The notes under the pieces: generated by a model
What the model saw: only the letters and a program-made list of their open reading frames with translations
What the model was told of the DNA's origin: nothing
Databases searched by the model: none
Assembly: GCA_016292445.1 (NCBI GenBank)
Contig: JAEDIN010000002.1
Span: 1 to 53,681, forward strand
Direction: 5' to 3'
Source of the DNA: Oscillospiraceae bacterium
GTDB taxonomy: Bacteria; Bacillota; Clostridia; Oscillospirales; Oscillospiraceae
Length of the DNA: 53,681 bases
In this document: in pieces, positions 6,612 to 16,200 of the stretch
How the letters are laid out: each line of letters opens with the position of its first letter
Position numbering within the stretch: the first letter of the stretch is position 1
Made by a program: the position numbers and the translations under genes

Positions 6612-8114
6612 TCAGTTATTTGTGCGTGAGGTCTTGAGGATGACATCGTGACTGCCGCCCTCGACGATGCTGACTGAGGACACCAGCGTTAGCTTTGCCT
6701 CGCGCTTTAAGTCAGCAAGATTTGTAACGCCGCAGTTGCACATTGTGGATTTTATCTTGTAAACACTCTTCTCGAGGTTATCATGCAGAGGACCTGCATA
6801 GGTGACATAGGAGTCCACGCCCTCCTCAAAGCTGAGCTTGGACTGACCGCCGAGGTCGTATCTCTGCCAGTTGCGGGCACGGTTTGAGCCCTCGCCCCAG
6901 TACTCCTTGACATAGCTGCCGTTTACGACAAGCTTTGCAGTGGGGCTTTCGTCAAACCGAGCAAAGTAGCGGCCCATCATGAGGAAGTCCGCACCCATTG
7001 CAAGTGCCAGCGTCATGTGATAGTCGTGTACAAGGCCTCCGTCGGAGCAGACAGGAATATATATACCGGTCTTTTCGTAATACTCATCTCTTGCCGCTGC
7101 AACCTCGATGAGTGCGCTTGCCTGACCTCTGCCTATACCCTTGGTCTCACGGGTGATGCAGATAGAGCCTCCGCCGATACCCACCTTGACAAAGTCCGCA
7201 CCCGCTTCGGCGAGGAACAAAAAGCCGTCTTTGTCAACAACATTTCCTGCGCCGACCTTGACCGTATCGCCGTATCTTGAGCGGATAAAGTCAATGGTCT
7301 TTTTCTGCCAGCAGGAGTAGCCCTCGGAGGAGTCGATGCACAGAACATCTGCGCCCGCCTCTACAAGTGCCGGAACACGGGTCTCATAGTCGCGGCTGTT
7401 TATGCCGGCGCCGACTATGTAGCGCTTATGCTCGTCAAGTATCTCGTTGGGATTGAGCTTATGCTCGGAGTAGTCCTTGCGGAAAACAAAGTACATGAGC
7501 TTGCCGTCATCGTCAACGATGGGCAGAGAATTCAGCTTATGGTCCCAAATGATGTCGTTTGCTTCCTTGAGGGAGGTATCCCTGGGAGCGGTAACGAGTT
7601 TGGAAAGCGGAGTCATAAACTCGCAGACCTTGGTGCTCACATCCATGCGGCTTACGCGGTAGTCGCGGCTCGACACGATGCCTACAAGCTTACCGTTTGC
7701 AGTACCGTCCTCGGTGACGGCAACGGTGGAAAAGCCGTTGCGCTCTTTAAGTTCGAGAATGTCCGCCAGTGTCTGGTCGGGCATGACATTGGAAGCGGAG
7801 GTAACAAAGCCGGCCTTATAATTCTTGACCCTTGCAACCATTGCCGCCTCATCCTCAACGGACTGTGAGCCGTATATGAAGGAAATGCCGCCTTCCTTTG
7901 CCAGTGCAATAGCCATAGTGTCGTTTGATACCGACTGCATTATCGCAGATGCAAAGGGTACATTCAGAGTGATTGCAGGTTCTTCGCCCTTTTTGAATTT
8001 GACCAGGGGCGTTTTCAGGCTGACATTCGCCGGAATGCAATCCTCGCTCGTGTAGCCGGGAATGAGAAGATACTCACTGAATGTTCTTGACGGTTCGTTA
8101 AAATAGGTAGCCAT
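6612..8114 (-). CDS. guaB: IMP dehydrogenase
   Basis: IMP dehydrogenase oxidises IMP to XMP with NAD, the committed step to GMP. The 500-residue protein has the barrel fold with paired CBS domains inserted at about 105-225. The catalytic cysteine is C319 in GIGGGSICITRE, preceded by the barrel motif VKVGAGNVV. The N-terminus differs from the common Bacillus form but suits a Clostridia subtype. It has its own promoter, a GGAGG ribosome site and a terminator, so it is a single-gene unit. No purine riboswitch is visible; the leader is only about 25 bases. Confidence 0.93.
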   Translation of the reverse strand: MATYFNEPSRTFSEYLLIPGYTSEDCIPANVSLKTPLVKFKKGEEPAITLNVPFASAIMQSVSNDTMAIALAKEGGISFIYGSQSVEDEAAMVARVKNYKAGFVTSASNVMPDQTLADILELKERNGFSTVAVTEDGTANGKLVGIVSSRDYRVSRMDVSTKVCEFMTPLSKLVTAPRDTSLKEANDIIWDHKLNSLPIVDDDGKLMYFVFRKDYSEHKLNPNEILDEHKRYIVGAGINSRDYETRVPALVEAGADVLCIDSSEGYSCWQKKTIDFIRSRYGDTVKVGAGNVVDKDGFLFLAEAGADFVKVGIGGGSICITRETKGIGRGQASALIEVAAARDEYYEKTGIYIPVCSDGGLVHDYHMTLALAMGADFLMMGRYFARFDESPTAKLVVNGSYVKEYWGEGSNRARNWQRYDLGGQSKLSFEEGVDSYVTYAGPLHDNLEKSVYKIKSTMCNCGVTNLADLKREAKLTLVSSVSIVEGGSHDVILKTSRTNN

Positions 8115-8144
8115 ACTGTTCCTCCATAAAGTTGATTAAGCGAT

Positions 8145-8173
8145 ATTTTCTCACAAAAGCTGCTTTGAGTCAA
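8145..8173 (-). promoter_or_regulatory. Promoter of guaB
   Basis: TTGACT (8173-8168), a 17-base spacer and GAAAAT (8150-8145) lie inside the 78-base gap between mnmA and guaB. Confidence 0.6.
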
Positions 8174-8192
8174 CACTGAAATTCGACTTTTT

Positions 8193-9188
8193 TCAGAAAA
8201 TAAATCCGCCGCCGAGAACTCTGTCACCGTCATACAAAACAGCCGATTGTCCCCTTGCAGGAGCTCTCACCGGCTCATCGCAGACTATCCTCACGGCATC
8301 AGCCTCGACATATGCCGTACAGGGCGGGTTTTCCCATTTCGTATGGCGCACTCTGACCGTTGCCCTTATAGGCTCGGTGGGCTTATCGCACAGCCAGTTA
8401 AAGTCGCGTGCATTGACCTCGGTTTTGAAAAGCTCCTCCCAGAGTGCAAGCTCTATCTCGTTTTTATCGGCTTCTATCCTCGATATATACAGCTTTCTGC
8501 CGTCAAAAAGTCCCGGTCTGCGCTGACCTACGGTGTAGCGGTAGATGCCCTCGTGCTGTCCGATAACCTCGCCGTGGAAAACGAAATTTCCCGGCGGCGG
8601 AAGCTCGGTGCGCTGCTTGAGCCAGCCTATGTAGTCCTTATCGGGCACAAAGCATATCTCCATGCTGTCCGGCTTTTTTGCCACCGGCAGCTTAAACTCC
8701 TCGGCAAGAGCGCGCACCGCGGTCTTTTCGTAGCCGCCAAGCGGCAGAATGAGCCTGTCGAGCTGCTCGCGCCTTATGCGGCAAAGCATATAGCTCTGGT
8801 CGTTTGAGGGCATTCCCTTGTATAAAACGCCGTTTTCACTCCTCGCGTAATGTCCCGTTGCGATATGCTCCGCGCCGATAGCTTCGGCATATTCAAGCAG
8901 CGACTTAAACTTCAAGGTCGGGTTGCAGATGATGCAGGGGTTGGGAGTCTCGCCGTTTAAATATGCCTCGGTAAAGCGTTTGCATACGCCCTCGTCAAGC
9001 TCCCTGTGGACATTCTTGACCTTGAGCGAAATTCCGACGAACTCCGCCGTTTTTTCAGCGTCGAGCCTTGCGGCTTCCCCCGCGTTATCAAGATACAATC
9101 CGCAGACCTCATAGCCCGCTCTTTTAAGCAGCATCGAACACACGGCGGAGTCCACTCCGCCGGAAAATCCAAGTACGACCTTGCTCAT
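8193..9188 (-). CDS. mnmA: tRNA 2-thiouridylase
   Basis: MnmA thiolates U34 of tRNAs for Lys, Glu and Gln. The 331 residues carry the PP-loop SGGVDS at 9-14, the catalytic cysteine region NPCIICNPTLKF and the second cysteine in SMEICFVPD. A C-terminal beta-domain ends in GGGFIF. The start at 9188 overlaps the mnmG stop (ATGA) and has GGAGG seven bases upstream; a longer frame reading into mnmG is unlikely. MnmG and MnmA act on the same wobble uridine, so the coupling makes functional sense. Confidence 0.93.
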   Translation of the reverse strand: MSKVVLGFSGGVDSAVCSMLLKRAGYEVCGLYLDNAGEAARLDAEKTAEFVGISLKVKNVHRELDEGVCKRFTEAYLNGETPNPCIICNPTLKFKSLLEYAEAIGAEHIATGHYARSENGVLYKGMPSNDQSYMLCRIRREQLDRLILPLGGYEKTAVRALAEEFKLPVAKKPDSMEICFVPDKDYIGWLKQRTELPPPGNFVFHGEVIGQHEGIYRYTVGQRRPGLFDGRKLYISRIEADKNEIELALWEELFKTEVNARDFNWLCDKPTEPIRATVRVRHTKWENPPCTAYVEADAVRIVCDEPVRAPARGQSAVLYDGDRVLGGGFIF

Positions 9189-11056
9189 CTTTTTCCCTCC
9201 AGCCATACCATAAGCACCGAAATATCAGCCGGCGACACACCCGATATGCGGCTCGCCTGCCCGAAGCTGTGCGGCTTTATCTTTTTGAGCTTCTCACGGG
9301 CTTCCAGTCTCAGACCCGTTACCTCGTCATAGTCTATATCCTCGGGCAGCTTACGCTCCTCCATTCGGGAAAACTCCTCGACCTGCTTTAGCTGACGCTT
9401 GATATAGCCCTCGTATTTGAGGCTGATTTCCGCCTGATACCACACCGCCTTGGGAAGCTCGAGTCTGTTGGCGTCAAATGGTGCAAGCATTTTATAATCA
9501 AGCTGCGGTCGGCGTATGAGGTCTGCAAGCGACACGCCGCTTGTAACCGGAGCGGTGTTGTGTGCTTTAAGAAGCTCGTTAAGCTCCGGTGTCGGGCCGA
9601 TATGCGTGCGCTCAAGGCGTTCTATCTCCCTTTCGACCTCCGCATATTTATTCAGAACCGCCTGATAGCGTTCGGGCGAAACAAGTCCAATGCGCAGTCC
9701 GATACCGCTTAATCGAAGATCTGCGTTATCCTGCCTGTGCAAAAGCCTGTACTCACTGCGTGAGGTCATCATGCGATACGGCTCGTTCGTGCCCTTGGTC
9801 ACAAGGTCGTCTATGAGCGTTCCTATATAGCCGTCGCTGCGCTTTAGCACGAGCGGTGCTTTGTTCCTTATCTTTAGTGCGGCATTAACTCCGGCCACAA
9901 AGCCCTGCACCGCCGCCTCCTCATAACCGGAGGAGCCGTTAAACTGTCCCGCTCCGTACAGGCCGGAAACCTTCTTGGTTTCCAGCGTGGGGTAAAGCTC
10001 GGTGGGGTCTATGCAATCGTATTCTATTGCATAGGCACAACGCGTCATCTCGGCGTTTTCAAGTCCGGCGATAGTGTGCAGCATCCGGAGCTGTACCTCC
10101 TCGGGCAGTGAAGAGGAAAGCCCCTGTATGTAAAGCTCCTCGGTGTTTAAGCCCATGGGCTCAATGAAAAGCTGATGACGGGGTTTGTCCTTAAAGGTCA
10201 TTATCTTCGTCTCGATACTCGGGCAGTAGCGAGGCCCTATGCCCTCGATGACGCCGGAGTAAATGGGGCTGCGGTCAATGTTGTCAAGGATTAGCTTGTG
10301 CGTTTCCTCGTTGGTGTAGGTCAGATAGCACACCGCCTTGTTTTTCGGCGGAGTGACGGTATCAAAGGAAAAGCCCTCAGGTTCAGAATCTCCCTCCTGC
10401 AGCTCCATCTTTGAAAAGTCTACGCTGCGTGAGTTCACGCGGGGCGGTGTGCCGGTCTTGAAGCGACGGATATTAAGCCCCAAATCGACAAGGCATTTCG
10501 TAAGAGATGTTGCGGCGGCAAGTCCGTCGGGACCCGAGGAGCGTATGACCTCGCCGACTATGGTCCTGCCGTCAAGATAAGTGCCGCTTGCAATAACGGC
10601 GGCCTTGCACTCAAAAACCGCGCCCGTATGCGTGGTCACGGAGCATACTCTGCCGTTATTGACACCTATTTCGACTATCTCCGCCTGCTTTGTGCGCAAG
10701 TTCTCCTGCCGCTCAAGAGTCAGCTTCATGACCTCTTGGTAGCGTCTTCGGTCTGCCTGCGCTCTGAGCGAATGCACCGCCGGACCTTTGCCGCGGTTGA
10801 GCATTCGATACTGTATGCACGCCTTATCCGCTGCCTTTGCCATCTCGCCGCCGAGTGCGTCAAGTTCGCGCACAAGGTGGCCCTTGCCCGTTCCGCCGAT
10901 GGCGGGATTGCAGGGCATATTGCCCACACTGTCGAGATTAACGGTAAAGCATATCGTATCAAGCCCCAACCGTGCGGCAGCAAGAGCCGCTTCTATTCCG
11001 GCGTGGCCTGCGCCGATGACCGCTATATCACATTTTCCGGCATTATATCTAATCAA
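9185..11056 (-). CDS. mnmG: tRNA uridine-5-carboxymethylaminomethyl modification enzyme (GidA)
   Basis: MnmG works with MnmE to install the 5-carboxymethylaminomethyl group on wobble U34. The 623-residue protein starts with the FAD-binding motif GAGHAG after a hydrophobic strand and keeps the family segments CNPAIGGTGKGHLVRE and RTSRSEY-like MTSRSEYRLLHRQDNAD. The start codon is TTG at 11056, overlapping the thiN stop (TTGA); an AGGTGA site lies upstream and no ATG is available before the FAD motif. mnmE is not in the window. Transcription is probably shared with thiN and mnmA. Confidence 0.94.
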   Translation of the reverse strand: MIRYNAGKCDIAVIGAGHAGIEAALAAARLGLDTICFTVNLDSVGNMPCNPAIGGTGKGHLVRELDALGGEMAKAADKACIQYRMLNRGKGPAVHSLRAQADRRRYQEVMKLTLERQENLRTKQAEIVEIGVNNGRVCSVTTHTGAVFECKAAVIASGTYLDGRTIVGEVIRSSGPDGLAAATSLTKCLVDLGLNIRRFKTGTPPRVNSRSVDFSKMELQEGDSEPEGFSFDTVTPPKNKAVCYLTYTNEETHKLILDNIDRSPIYSGVIEGIGPRYCPSIETKIMTFKDKPRHQLFIEPMGLNTEELYIQGLSSSLPEEVQLRMLHTIAGLENAEMTRCAYAIEYDCIDPTELYPTLETKKVSGLYGAGQFNGSSGYEEAAVQGFVAGVNAALKIRNKAPLVLKRSDGYIGTLIDDLVTKGTNEPYRMMTSRSEYRLLHRQDNADLRLSGIGLRIGLVSPERYQAVLNKYAEVEREIERLERTHIGPTPELNELLKAHNTAPVTSGVSLADLIRRPQLDYKMLAPFDANRLELPKAVWYQAEISLKYEGYIKRQLKQVEEFSRMEERKLPEDIDYDEVTGLRLEAREKLKKIKPHSFGQASRISGVSPADISVLMVWLEGKR

Positions 11057-11685
11057 TTTACTTCACCTATACCTATGTCGTACATTACAAGCAGCGTACC
11101 GTTTTTGACCTCTATCGTAGCCTCGACCGCTGCCATGGAGTTACTCACTCCCAAGGGGAAATCGGAGCTTATCTCGGCATCCTCAATCTCATACTTCAGC
11201 CCCCTCAGCGTTACGCCGCGAGAAACGCCGTCAATGCAGAACACCGCCACATTTCCCTCGCCCTTTATGCTTATGCTGCCGTTTTTTATCGCCGTCCAGA
11301 CGCAGTTTTCCCCGAACAGCCAGCCTCTTGCATTGCGGTTGGCAAGGTATATAAGCGATTGCAGATTTGCTACCGTATGGTCGCTGCGTTTCCCGCCGAG
11401 ACCGCCGTAAATGTAGAAATGGCGGTAGCCCTTTTCAAGTCCGGTTTTTATGGCGAAAATCGTGTCCGTATCGTCCTTTTCCACGGGTAGCTGCACCACA
11501 TTCGGATGCTTCGGCGCAATACCGAGAGAGTCGAAGTCGCCGAGAACGAGATCCGGTATTATGTTGTTTTTGCGGCAGTATTCATAGCCTGCATCGGCGG
11601 CAATGACATAGTCACTGTCGTCCGGAGTTTCGCGCAAGCCGTAAAAATCGCCTGCTCCGATTATATAACACTCATGTCCGTTCAT
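11053..11685 (-). CDS. thiN: Thiamine pyrophosphokinase
   Basis: The enzyme converts thiamine and ATP to thiamine pyrophosphate and AMP. The 210 residues contain the active-site motifs GDFDS at 49-53, DDTD at 71-74 and GGLGGKRSDH near 94-103, followed by the C-terminal beta-domain of the TPK family. GGAGG precedes the ATG by six bases. It leads the thiN-mnmG-mnmA unit and is divergent from the kinase/lectin gene. In many Firmicutes thiN neighbours rpe and rsgA; here that context is absent. Confidence 0.88.
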   Translation of the reverse strand: MNGHECYIIGAGDFYGLRETPDDSDYVIAADAGYEYCRKNNIIPDLVLGDFDSLGIAPKHPNVVQLPVEKDDTDTIFAIKTGLEKGYRHFYIYGGLGGKRSDHTVANLQSLIYLANRNARGWLFGENCVWTAIKNGSISIKGEGNVAVFCIDGVSRGVTLRGLKYEIEDAEISSDFPLGVSNSMAAVEATIEVKNGTLLVMYDIGIGEVN

Positions 11686-11754
11686 CCTTGACCTCCGAAA
11701 CAGTTTCTAAAAATAATATCACATTATAATAAAAAATAAAAGACATATTCACAT

Positions 11755-11783
11755 TTGACTTGTCTTGTTCATCGTGGTATTAT
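11755..11783 (+). promoter_or_regulatory. Promoter of the pseudokinase-lectin gene
   Basis: TTGACT (11755-11760), a 17-base spacer and TATTAT (11778-11783) precede a GGAGG site and the ATG at 11814. Confidence 0.75.
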
Positions 11784-11813
11784 GTTAACACATAATTGCT
11801 TGGAGGTAAAAAC

Positions 11814-13217
11814 ATGGCTAACAACCCTGTATTTGACCCCGAAAAAGCCCTCGGCAGCGGTCTGGGCAAGCTTACCCGTGACGAGCTGCTGAGCCTCACA
11901 AAGAGCTTGTGCGAGATCGCCATGGCTCAAAGCGACGAAAACCGCTTCAGAGGCGGCTTCCGCCCCGGCAACATAAACTTTTCCGCAGACGGCGTTACGG
12001 TCGGACCTGCAGACAAGGCCGGCGAGGACGGCTGGACGAAGGACGAGCTTGAATTCATGGCCCCCGAGGTTTTTTGGAACGGCAGAAAGAGTGAAAGTGC
12101 CGATGTGTATTCGATAGGTCTTATCCTCTTTGTCGGTCTCAACTGCGGCAATGTGCCTTTTGTCCCTATGGCTGATTACAAGCCCACTCCCGAGATAAGG
12201 GCCAATGCGCTGCGAGCCCGTATGAACGGAAAAAAGGTATCGTTACCTAAACCGGACGACAAAGAGCTTGCCGCCATTGTTGAAAAGGCAGTTTGCTTTG
12301 CCGAGGAGGACAGATACGCAGATCCCCTTGAGCTTCTGAACGCTTTGAGAGAGTATTGCGGCGAAGAGCCCGTCACGAAGATAGACAGGCTGCCCCCCAC
12401 GATCGTGAAAAAGCCGGAGCCGCCGGTCGAGGAGAAAAAGCCCGAGCCGAAAAAAAATCCGGAAGTAAAGCCAGAGCCCGAAAAAAAGCCCGAGCCGAAA
12501 GAGGAAGTAGCTCCCAAGCAGCCGCAGAAAAGAAAAAAACGCCACAAGTATGTGAAGCAAACGGAGTATATGAAGCACTCCCGCAAGGTGCGTAACCGCA
12601 CTCTGCTTATTATTGCCGTCATACTTTGCATTTCAGCGCTTGCAGGCGAGTATCACGACACGACGGTCAAGATATTCAACGGCGCAAAGAATGCGGTCGT
12701 ATCGCTTGCAGAGAGGATAACCGCCGAGCCCGAGCCGACGCCGACCCCCGAACCCACTCCTGCCGCTACACCGACCCCCGAGCCCACTCCCGAGCCGACA
12801 CCTACACCCACACCGAAACCCATACTTGAGATAATCACCGAGGATGTAAGTTGGGATATGGCCGAGGCAAAGTGCAGAGAAATGGGCGGTCATCTCGTCA
12901 CCATCAAGGACGAGGCAGATTTCGAAACGGTCTGCGATATGCTCAAGAATACCTCGGCAAAATATGTCTGGATAGGCTGTTACCGCAACAGCGACGGTGA
13001 GCTTACATGGACAAGCGGTGAAAAGACCGATTACTACAACTGGGCAAGCGGTGAGCCTTCAAAGGTCGATGCCTACGACGGCACACACGAGGACTATGTC
13101 ATGCTTGTGCGTCAGTATGACGGCACATGGAAGTATAACGACAGCCGCATGGACCCCTTGGCAGATTACGCAGTATATTACAGCGGCAACATCGCCTACA
13201 TATGCCAGCACGGATAA
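11814..13217 (+). CDS. Kinase-C-lobe-like / transmembrane / C-type lectin domain protein
   Basis: The 467-residue protein has four parts. Residues 44-180 resemble the C-lobe of a Ser/Thr kinase: RPGNINF in place of the catalytic loop, MAPE at 82-85, SADVYSIG at 95-102 and a final RYADPLELLNALREY helix. The N-lobe, the ATP lysine and the HRD and DFG motifs are missing, so it cannot be an ordinary kinase. Residues 195-245 are a Lys/Glu/Pro-rich linker, 263-278 one membrane helix, and 304-336 a PTPEP-type extracellular stalk. Residues 343-464 are a C-type lectin domain: WDMAEAKCREMGGHL, WIGC, WTSGE, YYNWASGEPS, WKYND and a final YICQ. The predicted topology is pseudokinase inside, lectin outside, suggesting a receptor or adaptor, but no partner is adjacent. 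GGAGG lies seven bases before ATG 11814. Confidence 0.8.
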   Translation: MANNPVFDPEKALGSGLGKLTRDELLSLTKSLCEIAMAQSDENRFRGGFRPGNINFSADGVTVGPADKAGEDGWTKDELEFMAPEVFWNGRKSESADVYSIGLILFVGLNCGNVPFVPMADYKPTPEIRANALRARMNGKKVSLPKPDDKELAAIVEKAVCFAEEDRYADPLELLNALREYCGEEPVTKIDRLPPTIVKKPEPPVEEKKPEPKKNPEVKPEPEKKPEPKEEVAPKQPQKRKKRHKYVKQTEYMKHSRKVRNRTLLIIAVILCISALAGEYHDTTVKIFNGAKNAVVSLAERITAEPEPTPTPEPTPAATPTPEPTPEPTPTPTPKPILEIITEDVSWDMAEAKCREMGGHLVTIKDEADFETVCDMLKNTSAKYVWIGCYRNSDGELTWTSGEKTDYYNWASGEPSKVDAYDGTHEDYVMLVRQYDGTWKYNDSRMDPLADYAVYYSGNIAYICQHG

Positions 13218-13221
13218 CATT

Positions 13222-13257
13222 AAAAAATTCCACTGTTCGTTGAACAGTGGAATTTTT
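13222..13257. terminator. Bidirectional terminator
   Basis: AAAAATTCCACTGTTC pairs with GAACAGTGGAATTTTT. It separates the converging lectin-protein gene and polC. Confidence 0.88.
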
Positions 13258-13260
13258 GTT

Positions 13261-16200
13261 TTAAAAGCCCTCAAAGAGGTTTATCTGCGAGCTTTCCGGC
13301 ATATCACCGAGTGCGCCGAGTCGCTTGAGTGCTTCAAGGTGGCTCTGGCTGACCTTGGGGCAGGCTGCGCTGACCTCCTCAATAGAGATATAAGTCTGAC
13401 CGTTTTTCGTGCAGTTTTGCAGGTCGTATGCCGCGGTCTCACCGAGGCCGGATATCGCGACAAACGGCGGCAGGAGCTTACCGTCATCGGTGATGATGAA
13501 TTTCACCGCATCGGATTTATACAGGTCGATGGGTGCAAACTCGAAGCCTCTCATATTAAACTCGTACACCGCCTCGAGAGTGGTCATAAGGTCCTCTTCC
13601 TTGGCAGTTACATCTGGCTTTTTCTTAAGCTCGTTTATCTTGCGCCTTACCGCATCTGTGCCGCCGGTCATCATCTCGGCATCAAAGCCGTCCTTCTGAC
13701 TTCGGCGATAGAAATACGCGCTGTAAAACGCCAAGGGCTCATGAACCTTGAACCACGCGATGCGGAACGCCATCATGACATACGCAACGGCGTGCGCTTT
13801 CGGGAAGAGGTAGGCAATCTTGCGGCAGGACTCAATGTACCACTCGGGAACGCCGAGAGCGTGCATCTGCTCCTCTGCATCGCCGGGGAACTCGCCGCTT
13901 TTCTTGACCTTACCCTTACGCACCGCCTCCATCGTCTTAAATGCCAGCGACGGCTCCATGCCCTTTTGAATGAGGTAGAGCATGATATCGTCACGACAGC
14001 CGACGGTCTCGTTAACGGTCGCAATATTGTTCACGATAAGGTCGCGGATATTGCCTGCCCAGACATCGGTGCCGTGCGAGAAGCCGGAAAGCCTCACAAG
14101 CGTGTCAAACTGCGTGGGCTGCGTCTCGACAAGCATCTGACGGGTAAAGCCCGTGCCGAACTCCGGGATACCGATGCTGCCGGTTTTGCCGATTATCGGG
14201 TCGTCATCGGGAAGTCCGAGCACTGTCGGGGTGGTGAATATCTTCATCGTATCGGGGTCTGACAGCAAAATTTCCTTTGCATTGACACCCGTTGCGTCCT
14301 CAAGCATTCTGATCATCGTCGGGTCATCGTGACCGAGCTCGTCGAGCTTTAAGAGGTTTGCCTCCATGCAGTGATACTCAAAATGCGTGGTGATGATATC
14401 GCTCTTCGGATCATCGGCAGGATGCTGCACGGGACAGAAGTCCGTGACATCCATGTCCTGCGGAATGACGACAAGTCCGCCGGGGTGCTGACCGGTCGTG
14501 CGCTTAACACCGACAAGTCCCTTTGCGAGGCGATTTTCCTCGGCCTTTGTGACCTTGAGTTGTCTTTCCTCAAGATACTTCTTGACATAGCCGTAGGCGG
14601 TCTTTTCCGCCAGAGTGCCTATCGTTCCCGCTCTGAACACATGGTCCGAACCGAAAAGCTCCTCGGTGTATTTATGTGCCTGCGCCTGATATTCGCCGGA
14701 AAAGTTGAGGTCGATATCGGGTGTTTTTTCATTTCCCGGGAAACCGAGGAAGGTCTCGAACGGAATATCGAAGCCGTCCTGCCGCATGAGAGTGCCGCAG
14801 TTCGGGCAGTTTTTCGGCGGCATATCCGCGCCGCAGCCGTATGAGCCGTCGGTGATAAACTTCGAATACTTGCACTTGGGGCAGACATAGTGCGGAGGCA
14901 AAGAGTTTACCTCCGTGATACCGGACATGTAAGCAACTATCGACGAGCCGACGCTGCCTCGACTGCCGACAAGGTAGCCGTGTTCAAGTGAGTTCTGGAC
15001 AAGCTTCTGCGCGCTCATGTAGATAACATCGTAGCTGTGGTCAAGTATTGTGTTCAGTTCGGTGTCAACACGCTCCTGCACAAGTTGCGGCGGATTATCA
15101 CCGTAAATTGAGTGCATCTTGCCGTAGACAAGCTGCTTTAACTCCTCGGCGGAATTTTCTATCTTCGGCGGGTACAGGTCCTTGGGCAGCAGCTCTATCT
15201 CGTCTACCTGCGCGGCAATGGCATTCGGATTCGCGATGACGACCTCTTTTGCAACGTCCTCGCCGAGGTAGGAAAATTCCGCAAGCATCTCGTTAGTTGT
15301 ACGGAAGAATATAGGACAGCCTCTGTCGGCATCGGAAAACTTTTTTGCCGCCTGAAGGATCTTGCGGTACTGCTCGTCCTCCTTGTCGAGGAAGTGGACA
15401 TCGCTTGCAGCAATAACAGGCTTACCAAGCTCGCGTCCAATGTTCAGAATACGGCGGTTGTAATCCTGCAACACCGTTTCATCGCTGACAACGCCGTTAT
15501 CAATGAGAAAACGGTTATTGCCGATGGGCTGAATTTCGAGGTAATCGTAAAACGAAGCTATGCGCTTGAGCTCAGCGTCCGACGCACCGTGCATCACTGC
15601 GCCGTAAAGCTCGCCCATTCCGCAGGATGAGCCTACCAGAATACCCTCTCTGTGCTTAACAAGCAGGCTCTTAGGCACCGTCGGAGTCTTGTGGAAATAT
15701 TTAAGATACGACTGCGAAACAAGCTCGTACAGGTTTTTAAGTCCTACCTTGTTCTTGACAAGCAGTATCATATGGCGGGATTTACTATGGTCGGCAGGCT
15801 TAATTTTGCGGAAAACGCTCTGAATATCGTTTACCGTCTTTGCACCCTCCTGCTCGAGCATAGGCAAAAATCTTCCCATTATGCGTGCAACGACAAGGGC
15901 ATCGTCTGATGCGCGGTGGTGGTTGAAATCGGGCAGGCTCAGCCTGTTTGACACCATATCGAGCTTATGCCGCTTTAAGTCGGGCAAAAGCGCGTGGGAA
16001 AGTGCCAGCGTGTCGATATACACGGGCTCAAAATCAATACCGCTGCGTGCTGCTGCCGACGCCATAAAGCCGGTATCAAAATCGGCATTGTGTGCAACTA
16101 TGGGTCTGTCACCGGCAAATTCAAGGAATGCACGCAGTGCCTCAGCTTCGCTCGGCGCACCCTTGACATCGTTGTCGGTAATGCCGGTAAGCTGCGTTAT

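Noticed and set aside
8115..8192. Purine riboswitch upstream of guaB
   Set aside because: The leader from the promoter to the ATG is only about 25 bases, too short for an aptamer.
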